NCBI GenBank assembly: GCA_021151825.1
Contig: JAGKWQ010000003.1
Span: forward strand, 310,001-374,000
Source: Cellvibrionaceae bacterium
GTDB lineage: Bacteria > Pseudomonadota > Gammaproteobacteria > Pseudomonadales > Cellvibrionaceae
DNA length: 64,000 nucleotides
Direction of reading: 5' to 3'
This document shows, piece after piece, positions 33,170-42,566 of this stretch. Position 1 is the stretch's first letter. Each line of letters begins with the position of its first letter. Below the pieces are notes generated by a model that was not told the origin of the DNA, made no database searches, and saw only the letters and a list, made by a program, of their open reading frames with translations. The position numbers were made by a program, and so were the translations under genes.

Positions 33170-34090
33170 TTATTTCTTTTCGCTGGTCAGTTTCAAATAC
33201 GCGCCCAACCCCACGAGTAATGCAACGGCAGCAAATAACATTAATACCGCTGAGTTCAAATGAGTGGCATCGCCCAGCAAGGATTTAAACATCAGCAACA
33301 GCGATTCAATCGAGACCGCAATAACAATAGCGGACATAAAACGCGAAATGGTTCTGCGGGTTGAACCGGTGTGATGAATATCTTTATGCAATAACACTTC
33401 TTCTTCGAGGATCGTTTTTCCCAAATCGAAAATTGCCAAGCCCAGGGTCACGAGGATAACAAGATGGAACGCTTGTGTGGCCGTGTTGGTATGTTCATGC
33501 ACCACATCAAACAAGGAGCTACCCGCTGAGAAAAGTAGCAATCCGGCAACCAACACCAGCATGCCACCGATAATGCCGTAAACCACCTGGAAGAACGGAT
33601 GCACTGCACGACGCAGACTATCGCCATTTAGAAAAGTGATCAGCTTTTCCAAATTAAAATTCATCACCAGATAACAAACCGCATTGTTGTTATCAACAAA
33701 ACGTTGTACCGCCGAAATTGCTAGCTGATGGGTTGCGCTGGACAAATAAGGTTGGGTCACCGTCGCAGTTGATTCATTATCGCGCGCCAACATGTAATAC
33801 ACACGCTTGCTGCGGTCTGAACCCAAACCGGGTTCGCGGCGTTTTGGGTCAGGTACTGTTGGCGATGCAGCAGATTCTGTGGTTTGTATACCTTTGTCAT
33901 CCAGCAAATAAATTAACTCTACAAACGGATAGGAATCGTGCAAGCGCTTCACAACCTCTTTGAGCTGGTCGCTAGCCGTTTCCAATTTATTCGGGGACAA
34001 GGAGGTCACAATCGATTCAAGCAAGCGTGTGATTTGCGCTTGATACTCGTCGTACTTTTTTAACAGGTATAAATAATTGCGTGGGGTCAT
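33170..34090 (-). CDS. Membrane protein with N-terminal sensor-like domain
   Basis: A 306-residue protein. The first 160 residues are hydrophilic with the pattern of a PAS/dCache-like sensor: FVELIYLLDDKGIQTTESA, then RVYYMLARDNESTATVTQPYLS and NAVCYLVMNFNLEKL. Four hydrophobic helices follow (about 166-188, 203-224, 247-268, 279-299). There is no kinase, cyclase or HAMP motif. I recognise no named family, though the DUF-type four-helix part occurs with other gammaproteobacterial sensors. It is upstream of radA by 24 bp and may be co-transcribed. A regulatory link to DNA repair is not implied. Confidence 0.78.
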   Translation of the reverse strand: MTPRNYLYLLKKYDEYQAQITRLLESIVTSLSPNKLETASDQLKEVVKRLHDSYPFVELIYLLDDKGIQTTESAASPTVPDPKRREPGLGSDRSKRVYYMLARDNESTATVTQPYLSSATHQLAISAVQRFVDNNNAVCYLVMNFNLEKLITFLNGDSLRRAVHPFFQVVYGIIGGMLVLVAGLLLFSAGSSLFDVVHEHTNTATQAFHLVILVTLGLAIFDLGKTILEEEVLLHKDIHHTGSTRRTISRFMSAIVIAVSIESLLLMFKSLLGDATHLNSAVLMLFAAVALLVGLGAYLKLTSEKK

Positions 34091-34209
34091 AGAGGTAACT
34101 CACTACGAGAAAATGGCTGCCGTAATTGCGCGGCAGTTTACATCATTGCCAAGCAGTTATTACGCCAGTCTGCAATAAATCAGACAAGAGATAACGCCGG
34201 CGTACAAAA

Positions 34210-34238
34210 AATAAACCCCGGACAAGCCGGGGTTTATT
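34210..34238. terminator. Intrinsic terminator after the VolA-like lipase gene
   Basis: AATAAACCCCGG and CCGGGGTTTATT form a perfect 12-bp stem around ACAAG, with AAAAA upstream on the plus strand, giving a T run for the minus-strand gene. Confidence 0.9.
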
Positions 34239-34253
34239 ACAAAGTGGAAATAA

Positions 34254-36605
34254 TTAATTGGCAGGCGCTTCAATGTTGCCCGGAGCCACGCCGCCGATAG
34301 AGACATTGCCGTTGTTTAACACAAAGGTAACCACCTGGGTTTGCAGCTCTGCAGTTACTTGAGGTGCACCACCTTCAGGCCTTAATAACGAAGAATGGCC
34401 ACCTGCAGTGTGTTTTACATAACCACGACCCAATTGGACAGTACCAGCTCCCAATTGCGTCGCATCCAGCAAGCTCGCCATCGCCCTGGTTCCCATTAAT
34501 GGTGCACCAACAGCACCGTTAGGAATAACGGCATCGTTGTTAATTTGCTGTACCAGCGTTGGAACACCCAGCTTGGCCAGGGTTTCAACGAAATTAACCG
34601 GATCGCCTGAATCCATTGCTGTTTGGGCGGTGTAAAGGAAACGCTCGTAATTAGTAGTACCGACATTTACACCGCTATTACTCAAACCGCCGTTGATGAT
34701 CGGCGCAAAGGTTGCAGAATTCACCAGCACTTGCGCCACTTGTGTACCTGCACCGCTGGTTATCAAACCGCGAATGGGCTTAAGGTTAGACACTATTCCT
34801 AATTGCGCTTCGCTGCCGATAGCAATCTGGTTCACAGTAGTAAATACACTACCCAGGATACCCCCCAGAGATACGCCCACCACATACACGCGATTCAAAT
34901 CCAAACCGGTGCTGACCGATTTACGAATTTCGGTACTTACGTTGCCGAGGCTAGCATTCAGGTTCAACAAATCCATGACTGCCTGGCGATTGTTGTCGCG
35001 CGTATTAGGCAAATAACCCAAATTAATAAATTGCGCCCCCGATCCATCTGCAGTACCGGGTGTAGTGAAATTCATTGGCGCCGGCGCACCGCCAGAACCC
35101 GCAACGTTGAAATGGCGCTCATGGGGAGCATCGGCGCCATATAACTGGGCAAAAGGAATGGATTTACTTTTTTCAACGTTCAACACATTGACGAAGGCGC
35201 TGTTGGCAGGGACACCATGTACCGGTAAATCAATCGCGACAGTCGCGATACAACGGCTCGCCAATGTATGACCAAGGGCAACTACCGAGGTCCGATCACT
35301 GGTAATACCGTGCACATAAATAACAGTCGGATAACCGGTCGCCGCATAAATTTGCCCGCAATTAGCGGCCCCGGCATAACCCGGAACCCAATTATCTTGC
35401 GGCAAGGTTACTTGCAAGGGAATAGATTCATCACCGGTTTTTGCAGCAAATGGATAGCGGTAAGTGACGTTGTAGCTACCATCTACATCGGTCGGAATCA
35501 CCCTTCCCAGTGCGCCGGCAAGTGTTAAATCCGGTTTCCAGTTGCGTTTGAGATACTCACCAAACGCCAAACCCGTTGCCGCAGTCTGGTAATACGGCAG
35601 CTTGATATAGCCGGTGTACAACTTGCCCACATTGGCAGCAAGCGCGCTGCTGAAATTATTGAAATCAATTCCGGTAAACCCTGAAATACCCAGATTGCGC
35701 GGTTTGGGTGTGGGCAACAGATTGAGTGATTCCAATTGTACGGCATTTGCAACGGCCGCCGCCGGTGATGTACCTGCCTGAATCTGGCTACTCGCAATAG
35801 CCGCGCGCGGTGCTGCCATGGCAATCAATGGTGTGACCGGATCAGTTGTCGTAAAGGTATAAGTCAGCACCAGTTTTTCTTTAGCGGCGGATTCAGTTAA
35901 TTGCCCACCACTGGCGGCAGCAAGGAATTTACTGGCAATGGTTTCCCAACCAACAATGGCACTGCGGACTGGAAGCAATGCTGGCAGCGTTTCATAAGAT
36001 TGGTCGCGCAAAAGATTGTAAGTCCAGGAGCGGGTCAATGCGGTACCCGCCCCATCCTTCAAATCATTCGTCAGAATCACCAGGTATTTGGATTTGGGTT
36101 TAAGCGGTTTGGTGGGGCGAATACGCAAGGTATTGTTGGTGCCGCCATCGAGTGAAACCACTTGTACATCGAAACTCGCCAAGCCCGTCACACCCACGAT
36201 GTTGGCAGGATCGAGTGCGTCTTTGCCATTTGCATTTAACTCAACCAAAAATACGGTTTTGCCGGCAATAACGCTGGCAGGCGTCAAACTTCCGCTAATC
36301 AATACATCAAAAAATGCCGAGGTTGAAAAACCATCCATTTGATTGATGGTCGCGCGCACTGCATCAGTGGGTGCACCCAGGTCAGCAGTACCGTCGGTTT
36401 CCTTTGCCTTGGCAAAAATAAGGTCGGAATTAAACGGAACATCGGAGACAATCGGATCAAAACGTGGATGTGTACCTTCCACAAAGATCTCGGGGCCAGT
36501 GGGCTCGGGGGCTTTTTTAGTACCATCGCCACCACCACAACCTTGCAAGGTCAGCAGCGTGAGTGTTAACGAAGACAGCAGGAACAAATTAGATTTATTT
36601 TTCAT
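34254..36605 (-). CDS. Pla-1/cef-family (VolA-like) extracellular lipase lipoprotein
   Basis: A 783-residue lipoprotein (lipobox LQGC, Cys23; followed by GGGDG). Its C-terminal half is an alpha/beta-hydrolase: oxyanion region TVIYVHGITSDRTSV, nucleophile in VVGVSLGGILGSVF (Ser of GVSLGG), with catalytic Asp and His likely in NNDAVIPNG and TAGGHSSLLRPEG. The N-terminal half is a bacterial-Ig-like region (LKPKSKYLVILTNDLKDGAG). This matches the Pla-1/cef lipase family, which includes Vibrio cholerae VolA, a surface-exposed lysophospholipase that scavenges host fatty acids. The substrate here is not settled. FadL is not adjacent. A typical 12-bp terminator follows. Confidence 0.88.
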   Translation of the reverse strand: MKNKSNLFLLSSLTLTLLTLQGCGGGDGTKKAPEPTGPEIFVEGTHPRFDPIVSDVPFNSDLIFAKAKETDGTADLGAPTDAVRATINQMDGFSTSAFFDVLISGSLTPASVIAGKTVFLVELNANGKDALDPANIVGVTGLASFDVQVVSLDGGTNNTLRIRPTKPLKPKSKYLVILTNDLKDGAGTALTRSWTYNLLRDQSYETLPALLPVRSAIVGWETIASKFLAAASGGQLTESAAKEKLVLTYTFTTTDPVTPLIAMAAPRAAIASSQIQAGTSPAAAVANAVQLESLNLLPTPKPRNLGISGFTGIDFNNFSSALAANVGKLYTGYIKLPYYQTAATGLAFGEYLKRNWKPDLTLAGALGRVIPTDVDGSYNVTYRYPFAAKTGDESIPLQVTLPQDNWVPGYAGAANCGQIYAATGYPTVIYVHGITSDRTSVVALGHTLASRCIATVAIDLPVHGVPANSAFVNVLNVEKSKSIPFAQLYGADAPHERHFNVAGSGGAPAPMNFTTPGTADGSGAQFINLGYLPNTRDNNRQAVMDLLNLNASLGNVSTEIRKSVSTGLDLNRVYVVGVSLGGILGSVFTTVNQIAIGSEAQLGIVSNLKPIRGLITSGAGTQVAQVLVNSATFAPIINGGLSNSGVNVGTTNYERFLYTAQTAMDSGDPVNFVETLAKLGVPTLVQQINNDAVIPNGAVGAPLMGTRAMASLLDATQLGAGTVQLGRGYVKHTAGGHSSLLRPEGGAPQVTAELQTQVVTFVLNNGNVSIGGVAPGNIEAPAN

Positions 36606-36739
36606 GATAATTCCCTGAACATAAATTATGGCAGTTCAACAAGTTTAGCCAGAATTTGGCACAGCGCGAATAAATCATCCGGAATGAATACAAGTTCTGC
36701 GCACCAACATCCACCCACGAGACAGCGAAGCTGCAATTA

Positions 36740-37318
36740 CTACTGGAATATATTCAACCTGGCGTATTGCAATAACATGATAGTTTTTCCATCCCTGATG
36801 GCCCCGGAACCGATCATTCCAAATGCTTCGTCAAAACCCAGCTCCAGAACATCAATATTCTCCTGTTCGTGGGCCAATCCGCCCCCCTCATCTACCTTAT
36901 CTTCTTGCTGATATTCCGCGACAAAGAAATACAAAATCTCCGTCACTGAACCCGGAGACATATATGCCTCAAATATTTTGCGGGGATTATTTATTTGATA
37001 CCCGGTTTCTTCCCGCGCCTCTTTTACAATGCAATCGCGGGGATTATCGGCATCCAACAAACCAGCGCAAGCCTCAATCAACATGCCGTTCGCATTACCA
37101 TTCACGAACGTTGGGAGCCGGAACTGCCGCGTCAAAATAACGGTTTGTTTCGATGTGTTGTACAGCAAGATCGTGGCGCCATTACCACGATCATAAGCTT
37201 CGCGGTGCTGAGTCTCCCACTCGCCGGCATTATTTCGATAGTCAAAACTGTATTTGTATAACCTGTACCAATTGTCGGATAACAATGTTTTGTTCAGGTT
37301 TTTAATTCGGTCATTCAT
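36740..37318 (-). CDS. nudK: GDP-mannose pyrophosphatase NudK
   Basis: A 192-residue Nudix hydrolase very like E. coli NudK, which cleaves GDP-mannose to GMP and mannose 1-phosphate. Shared landmarks are LLSDNWYRLYKYSFDY, YDRGNGATILLYN, GMLIEACAGLLDADNPRDC, KEAREETGY and AYMSPGSVTEILYFFVAEY. The Nudix box has Asn where the family often has the first Glu, but the catalytic REETG core is intact. It stands alone between the lipase gene and parE, with a 235-bp spacer upstream containing its promoter, a small ORF and the parE terminator. Confidence 0.92.
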   Translation of the reverse strand: MNDRIKNLNKTLLSDNWYRLYKYSFDYRNNAGEWETQHREAYDRGNGATILLYNTSKQTVILTRQFRLPTFVNGNANGMLIEACAGLLDADNPRDCIVKEAREETGYQINNPRKIFEAYMSPGSVTEILYFFVAEYQQEDKVDEGGGLAHEQENIDVLELGFDEAFGMIGSGAIRDGKTIMLLQYARLNIFQ

Positions 37319-37470
37319 TTACAACACCTCTTGGTATCATTTCGATAGTTAGCGATTATGAAAACAATACGTTGATTAGCCGATGATAATCAAACATAGA
37401 ATAATTCGACCGAGGTGCTGGAGAATATTAACTGGACGGGAAAATTAAAAAACAGCGGAGGGAAAATAAA

Positions 37471-37515
37471 ATGACAAAACACATTGAGGTAATTACACAG
37501 AGGAAAAAATACTAG
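37471..37515 (+). CDS. Candidate 14-residue ORF ending in a terminator stem
   Basis: ATG ACA AAA CAC ATT GAG GTA ATT ACA CAG AGG AAA AAA TAC TAG, preceded by GGAGGG, a near-perfect SD, at 8-nt spacing. The last codons and the stop form the left arm of the parE terminator. Expression is unproven and no promoter is certain; the SD could be chance. I list it because the same layout, SD-mini-ORF-hairpin, occurs at 10.2 kb. Confidence 0.3.
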   Translation: MTKHIEVITQRKKY

Positions 37516-37544
37516 CCGCCCAGCATCGGCAAGCTAGTATTTTT
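37505..37544. terminator. Intrinsic terminator after parE
   Basis: AAAAATACTAGC and GCTAGTATTTTT form a perfect 12-bp stem with a 16-nt loop; on the minus strand it is followed by TCCTC after the T run. Confidence 0.8.
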
Positions 37545-37553
37545 GAAAGATTA

Positions 37554-39443
37554 TTACACCGCGATTTCAGCGAGATTACCTTTTTCTTCCAACCAACTCT
37601 TGCGATCACCGGCCCTTTTCTTCGCCAGCATCATGTCCATCATTTGCATGGTTTCGTCACCTTCCTCAATAGTGAGTTGCACCAAACGACGTGTGTCACG
37701 CGCCATTGTAGTTTCACGCAATTGCAGCGGATTCATTTCACCCAAACCTTTAAAGCGCTGCACATTGGGTTTGCCTTTTTTATTTTCTGCAGCAATGCGA
37801 TTCAGCACACCATTTTTTTCGCCTTCATCAAGCGCGTAATAAACTTCCTTGCCAATATCGATACGGTACAACGGTGGCATTGCGACAAAAACGTGACCAT
37901 TGCGCACCAATACCGGAAAATGTTTTACAAAGAGCGCGCACAGCAATGTGGCAATATGCAAACCATCCGAGTCGGCATCCGCAAGGATACAAATTTTGTG
38001 GTAGCGCAATTCACTCAAATCTTCACTGCCGGGGTCCATACCAATTGCGACAGAAATATCGTGCACTTCCTGGCTCGCGAGAATTTCTGACGAATCAACT
38101 TCCCAGGTATTTAGAATTTTCCCGCGTAAGGGCATGATCGCCTGGAATTCGCGATCGCGCGCTTGTTTCGCAGAACCTCCCGCCGAATCCCCTTCCACTA
38201 AAAACAATTCACTGCGCGCAGGATCGCCACTTGAGCAATCTGCCAATTTTCCTGGCAATGCTGGCCCCTGGGTTACGCGCTTACGTTCAATTTTTTTGCT
38301 GGCACGCACACGTTTTTGCGCGTTGCTAATACAAAACTCAGCGAGCTTGTCGCCATCTTCAGTATGCTGGTTTAACCAAAGTGCAAACGCATCTTTAGTA
38401 ATTCCGGAGACGAACGCTGCCGCTTCGCGCGAAGTTAAACGTTCTTTGGTTTGACCGGAAAATTGCGGATCAGCGTGTTTATAGGAGAGCACATAACAAC
38501 AGGCATTCCATAAATCTTCTGGCGCGAGCTTGATTCCACGTGGAATTAAATTGCGGAATTCACAGTAATCACGCAAAGCGTCCAGCAAGCCAGTACGCAA
38601 ACCATTTACGTGAGTTCCACCTTGTGCGGTGGGAATCAGGTTAACGTAACTTTCCTGAATTAATTCGCCGCCCTCCGGTAACCATTGTACCGCCCAGCTT
38701 ACGGCTTCAGTCTGACCACTAAAATCGCCTACGAACGGTTGCTCAGGCAACGTCAACCACTCTTTGGTGGCACCGGCAAGGTAATCTTTCAAACCATCTT
38801 CGTAGTACCAAACATCTTTTTCGCCAGTTTGTTCATCCAGAAATGAAACAGTTAAACCGGGGCATAACACCGCTTTCGCACGCAATACATGGCGCAAACG
38901 TGTGACGGAAAATTTATTCGAATCAAAATATTTTGGATTTGGTAAAAAATGGACACTGGTGCCGGTTTGGCGCTTCGGACAGGTATCGATAATTTCCAGA
39001 TCGCTCGCTTTATCGCCATTAGAAAAACCCATGCGATAAACATTGCCATCACGCTTGACAGTAACGATTAATTTTTCAGAAAGGGCGTTAACAACCGACA
39101 CCCCCACTCCGTGCAAACCGCCAGAAAATTGATAATTTTTGTTGGAAAACTTTCCGCCCGCATGAAGCGTACATAAAATTACTTCGACACCGGGTTTGCC
39201 TTGTTCAGGGTGAATATCCACTGGCATCCCGCGGCCATCGTCAATGACGGTGATGGAGTGATCTTTATGTAAAATCACTTCAATAGATTTCGCATGCCCT
39301 GCAAGCGCTTCGTCCACCGAGTTGTCGATAATTTCCTGCGCGAGGTGATTAGGGCGTGTAGTTTCGGTATACATTCCCGGACGTTTTTTTACCGGGTCTA
39401 ATCCCGTGAGTACTTCAATATCTTCTGCGGAATAATTAGCCAT
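37554..39443 (-). CDS. parE: DNA topoisomerase IV subunit B
   Basis: A 629-residue type IIA topoisomerase ATPase subunit that, with ParC, decatenates replicated chromosomes. GHKL ATPase motifs: EIIDNSVDEALAGHA (Asn), TVIDDGRGMPVDIH and GGLHGVGVSVVNAL. The TOPRIM domain shows ELFLVEGDSAGGSAKQARD and ILADADSDGLHI. The QTK-loop lysine region follows FSGQTKERL. It is the usual length (E. coli 630). The gene order cpdA-yqiA-parE matches E. coli; parE overlaps the yqiA stop by 8 bp, so they are translationally coupled. parC is not in the window. Confidence 0.98.
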   Translation of the reverse strand: MANYSAEDIEVLTGLDPVKKRPGMYTETTRPNHLAQEIIDNSVDEALAGHAKSIEVILHKDHSITVIDDGRGMPVDIHPEQGKPGVEVILCTLHAGGKFSNKNYQFSGGLHGVGVSVVNALSEKLIVTVKRDGNVYRMGFSNGDKASDLEIIDTCPKRQTGTSVHFLPNPKYFDSNKFSVTRLRHVLRAKAVLCPGLTVSFLDEQTGEKDVWYYEDGLKDYLAGATKEWLTLPEQPFVGDFSGQTEAVSWAVQWLPEGGELIQESYVNLIPTAQGGTHVNGLRTGLLDALRDYCEFRNLIPRGIKLAPEDLWNACCYVLSYKHADPQFSGQTKERLTSREAAAFVSGITKDAFALWLNQHTEDGDKLAEFCISNAQKRVRASKKIERKRVTQGPALPGKLADCSSGDPARSELFLVEGDSAGGSAKQARDREFQAIMPLRGKILNTWEVDSSEILASQEVHDISVAIGMDPGSEDLSELRYHKICILADADSDGLHIATLLCALFVKHFPVLVRNGHVFVAMPPLYRIDIGKEVYYALDEGEKNGVLNRIAAENKKGKPNVQRFKGLGEMNPLQLRETTMARDTRRLVQLTIEEGDETMQMMDMMLAKKRAGDRKSWLEEKGNLAEIAV

Positions 39444-40032
39444 TTTTTAATTGGTGTTCTGTGTGATGAAAGAATTCGATGTAATCGTGGAAGTAACGCT
39501 CAAAGCCTTGAAAGGCATGATCGCCACCTTCTTCAATTGTTTGTTTGCAACCGGTGTATTTTTGTACTGCCTGGCGATAATCCAGGATTTCATCACCGGT
39601 TTGTACCAGCAGCCAATAATTGGCATAGCGGGTTACGGGCGTATCAGCAGCGATAATTTCGTCAATGTGCCCCGCGTGTAAACGGTAGCTATCATCCGTG
39701 TGATAACTTTTCAGGTCAACCTCTAAATACGCCGGCATAAAATTCTGCGGTTGCACAGCAGGGTTAATCAGGATTGCGCGCAGATTGTATTTTTCCGCCA
39801 GCCATGTCGCCCAAAATCCACCCAGTGAACTGCCCATCAAATAGACTGGTTGATGTAATAAAGATTCTACCAACGATTCAAGAATAGCTTGGGTTTCAGC
39901 AGGGTATGGCGGTAATTGCGGGCAATAAAAATCGATTTCAGGAAAGTTTCCAGCCAACCAAAGTTGGGTTTGTCGGGCCTTGAATGATTGGGGAGAACTG
40001 AGGAATCCGTGGATGTATAACAACGCGGCCAT
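39436..40032 (-). CDS. yqiA: YqiA-type esterase
   Basis: A 198-residue alpha/beta-hydrolase homologous to E. coli YqiA, which hydrolyses short acyl esters and CoA thioesters. The N-terminal strand ends in YIHGFLSSPQSFKA with HG of the oxyanion hole, the nucleophile elbow is MGSSLGGFW (Ser of GSSLG), and the catalytic His is in EGGDHAFQGFE, with Asp near QTGDEILDY. ATG 40032 is chosen as it gives MAALLYIHGF like E. coli; a TTG at 40044 is less likely. It lies between cpdA and parE in the same order as E. coli and overlaps the parE start. Confidence 0.93.
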   Translation of the reverse strand: MAALLYIHGFLSSPQSFKARQTQLWLAGNFPEIDFYCPQLPPYPAETQAILESLVESLLHQPVYLMGSSLGGFWATWLAEKYNLRAILINPAVQPQNFMPAYLEVDLKSYHTDDSYRLHAGHIDEIIAADTPVTRYANYWLLVQTGDEILDYRQAVQKYTGCKQTIEEGGDHAFQGFERYFHDYIEFFHHTEHQLKNG

Positions 40033-40040
40033 GAGTGTGA

Positions 40041-40823
40041 TCAATAACCAGCAGATTTGTAATCAATCACATATTGCTTACCGGTCACGCGGGCAACACC
40101 GGTAGAAAAACTACCATCGCCATTCAATTCAAACCAACGATAACCCGGCATCAGTGTATCCACCGTAAAATCTTCACAGCCAGGTTTGAACTGCACGCAC
40201 GTTGAAGGAGTAGCGAGTAATTCAACCCCTTTGCGATTCAAATTGAACTCCTGATGCACATGCCCCCAACTAATAATTTTTACATTGGAATGAGCATCCG
40301 TGAGTTGAAATAGCGCATCAGCATTGCGCACGACATATTGATCAATCCAGACACTACCTACTGGCACCAACTGGTGATGCAAGGAGACGATAATATGTTT
40401 ATCAGGATGAGACTCCAGAATATGTTCCAGATAATCCAGCTCGCTCGCCGCTAATTGGCCGTAGACCTGACCGGGCACACTGGAATCCAGCAATACCACC
40501 AGCCAATTCCCCAGCTCTACAAGACGCCCCTGCACGCCAAGAAAATCCTGGCTGGATTCCATAATATCGGCAGCATCATGATTACCCGCCAGCCAACTTA
40601 ATGGCTGGGCAAAGTAGCGGCGCACAATCTGTTCATAACGGACATAACAGTCAATATGGCCAGCGCTGGCCACATCACCCGTACACAACAAATGATCAAA
40701 AGAAGGCTCGGCCTGTTGGATCAGCTGTAACACATCCTCAAGGCTCTGGTCGGTATCTAGTCCCAACAAGGTCTCACTTTTTTGTGGACCCAGATGGCAG
40801 TCGGTGATCTGAATCAGACGCAC
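40041..40823 (-). CDS. cpdA: 3',5'-cyclic-AMP phosphodiesterase CpdA
   Basis: A 260-residue metallophosphoesterase that hydrolyses cAMP, thereby damping CRP signalling. The calcineurin-type metal motifs are all present: ITDCHLG (D-x-H), LLCTGDVASAG (GDxxS variant), WLAGNHDAADIM (GNHD), VSLHHQLVP and SWGHVHQEF (GHxH). It starts with GTG at 40823, after GAGA at normal spacing; no in-frame ATG is close. The order nudF-yqiB-cpdA-yqiA-parE is as in E. coli, but about 280 bp separate it from yqiB. Since cAMP-CRP control of polysaccharide genes is widespread, its presence near many CAZyme genes is noted but not functionally linked. Confidence 0.95.
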   Translation of the reverse strand: MRLIQITDCHLGPQKSETLLGLDTDQSLEDVLQLIQQAEPSFDHLLCTGDVASAGHIDCYVRYEQIVRRYFAQPLSWLAGNHDAADIMESSQDFLGVQGRLVELGNWLVVLLDSSVPGQVYGQLAASELDYLEHILESHPDKHIIVSLHHQLVPVGSVWIDQYVVRNADALFQLTDAHSNVKIISWGHVHQEFNLNRKGVELLATPSTCVQFKPGCEDFTVDTLMPGYRWFELNGDGSFSTGVARVTGKQYVIDYKSAGY

Positions 40824-41102
40824 TGGTAATTCTCGTTCCCGGTATAGTTGAATCTGGTTGATATTTTTTAATTATTGATTGCGGGTATCCATCCCGTCTT
40901 TTCGTGGTCTGAGGTGTCAGAATGGATAAATATCAATCGCAACGATATACGCTAAACACGGTTTACGCCACCCTGCGACCTCGCAAAAACAGGCATTAGT
41001 GGTTAAAACATGTAAATTTTGTGAAAAGGGTATAAATGCAAACGTGAATAATCTGCCCGGGATTTATGAAAGGAAATATCTGCGCACAAGAATTAAGCAG
41101 TT

Positions 41103-41591
41103 TTAAAACGGGAAACGGGTGTCCGGTGCAAACCCATGTTCGAGACAGAGATTGAGCCATTCGCCTAAAAAGCGATTGAGTTGATACTTCTCATCACTTT
41201 GGTACATAGCCTGATTGGGATATTCATAACGGGGGCGCAAGCGTTTATGCCCTTGCCATGCGAGGACCTCTGCCAATTTTGCGTCGTGATACATGCGCAA
41301 GGTTAACTTTGGCATAGCAAGCCATTCTGAACTGATACCTATCGACGTACGGCTCAATTCCAACGTGGTGGTATAGGGTGATCGTTCCAGGACCCGCAAC
41401 AAGTGCAACCATTGCTGCCCGCCACGGGCTACCATGAAACGAAACTCGTTTTGGGTTTTATTGGAAGCCAGTTTCATCAAGCGCGCATAGTTAGCCTCAC
41501 ACTCCGCCATCTGCAAAGGCAGGTCCACCTTATAGCGCTCTTTATAAGTCACGTAGTCAGGTTGGGGTTTATTAACACGCAGTGTGAACAT
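41103..41591 (-). CDS. yqiB: YqiB, DUF1249-family protein
   Basis: A 162-residue cytoplasmic protein of the DUF1249 family, homologous to E. coli YqiB, whose exact role is unknown. Recognisable are LPLQMAECEANYARLMKL near the N-terminus, FRFMVARGGQQWLHLLRVLERSPYTTTLELS and the C-terminal LNRFLGEWLNLCLEHGF. The conserved position between nudF and cpdA across gammaproteobacteria is the strongest evidence for the identification. About 180 bp with a hairpin lie between nudF and this gene, so it may also have its own promoter. Confidence 0.9.
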   Translation of the reverse strand: MFTLRVNKPQPDYVTYKERYKVDLPLQMAECEANYARLMKLASNKTQNEFRFMVARGGQQWLHLLRVLERSPYTTTLELSRTSIGISSEWLAMPKLTLRMYHDAKLAEVLAWQGHKRLRPRYEYPNQAMYQSDEKYQLNRFLGEWLNLCLEHGFAPDTRFPF

Positions 41592-41641
41592 ACATACTCG
41601 TTGGGAGTCATTAAAAAGAATCGGGCAACGATTTACCCAAA

Positions 41642-41670
41642 AAATAGCTGTTTATCAAAAACAGTTATTT
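41642..41670 (-). terminator. Probable terminator between nudF and yqiB
   Basis: AAATAACTGTTT, loop TTGAT, AAACAGCTATTT with one mismatch, then TTTGGG: the minus-strand hairpin is followed by a six-T run. It could attenuate read-through from nudF into yqiB. Confidence 0.55.
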
Positions 41671-41769
41671 ACCAAAAAACAATTATTAGTGCCGGAAAAC
41701 ACGTTATGTTTATTGGCACTTACGCAGAGTGTTAGCCAGACTCACAGCCAAGTCAATGGGGGAAAAAAT

Positions 41770-42387
41770 TTATTCCGCCGTTGCACGCAAGCGGCTACGA
41801 TTTAACTGCAGCCATTGTAAACAGATCAATGCAGCGGCGTTATTGAATGCACCGCTATATAACCCGGCGAAAACTTCATTCGCCGTGAATACATGTACCT
41901 GAATATCCTCACCTTCTTCGGGCAAGCCATAAACACCGCCCGCTTGGCTCAAATCACATAAGCCGCAATACAAATGTAATTTTTCATCGCAACCGCCAGG
42001 ACTGGATAAATAATTGCAAATATATTCCAGTGCATAAGGCTCGACATTAGCTTCTTCCTTGAGTTCACGACGCGCAACGTCCTCCGGTGATTCGCCCTCT
42101 TCCAACATGCCAGCAACAACTTCATAGCACCAGGGCCCGTTAGGTTCAGCAAGCGCCCCCACACGGAATTGCTCCACAATGCCAATCAAATCCCGATATG
42201 GGTCATAAAGTACGACAGCTACTGCTTCGCCACGTACAAATAATTCACGCCCGATTTCTTTACTCCATTCCCCATTAAATAATTTGTGACGAAGAAATAA
42301 TTTTTCAACACGAAAAAAACGTTTATACATTTCTTCACGACGAATAATCTCTACATCAGTATTAGTAAATTGGGGTTTTTCGATCAT
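41770..42387 (-). CDS. nudF: ADP-ribose diphosphatase NudF
   Basis: A 205-residue Nudix hydrolase that splits ADP-ribose into AMP and ribose 5-phosphate. The Nudix box is complete: GMLEEGESPEDVARRELKEE, matching Gx5Ex7REUxEE. Other family landmarks are REMYKRFFRVEKLFLRH at the start, VVLYDPYRDLIGIVEQFR and CNYLSSPGGCDEKLHLYCG. It is the first gene of the nudF-yqiB-cpdA-yqiA-parE group. In E. coli it is divergent from tolC; here thiC and thiD lie between them, so the thiamine genes appear inserted into the conserved neighbourhood. Confidence 0.95.
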   Translation of the reverse strand: MIEKPQFTNTDVEIIRREEMYKRFFRVEKLFLRHKLFNGEWSKEIGRELFVRGEAVAVVLYDPYRDLIGIVEQFRVGALAEPNGPWCYEVVAGMLEEGESPEDVARRELKEEANVEPYALEYICNYLSSPGGCDEKLHLYCGLCDLSQAGGVYGLPEEGEDIQVHVFTANEVFAGLYSGAFNNAAALICLQWLQLNRSRLRATAE

Positions 42388-42402
42388 GATAAGTCCTGTT
42401 GA

Positions 42403-42438
42403 ATCCCCCCGGCCCCTTTTTCAAGGAGGCTGGGGGAT
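42403..42438. repeat. Imperfect GC-rich palindrome between thiC and nudF
   Basis: ATCCCCCCGGCCCC, loop with TTTTTC, then AAGGAGGCTGGGGGAT: the outer seven bases pair perfectly and the inner part imperfectly. It looks like a REP-type intergenic element or a terminator after thiC. It lies 15 bp upstream of the nudF start codon. Confidence 0.45.
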
Positions 42439-42566
42439 CGCGAGTTTCATAGATAGGAGTACAAGCTAGCTTAATAAACAAAGCTAAAACTATCCCATTA
42501 CACGTCTTAAGTAATTCGTTACGCAGTTACTTTCCTGGATGAGATTTCAACAAAGGCGCTTCAGGA

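Noticed and set aside
40922..40999. 25-codon frame with GAGG SD between cpdA and yqiB
   Set aside because: It lies on the opposite strand of the operon spacer, without promoter or terminator, and could easily arise by chance.
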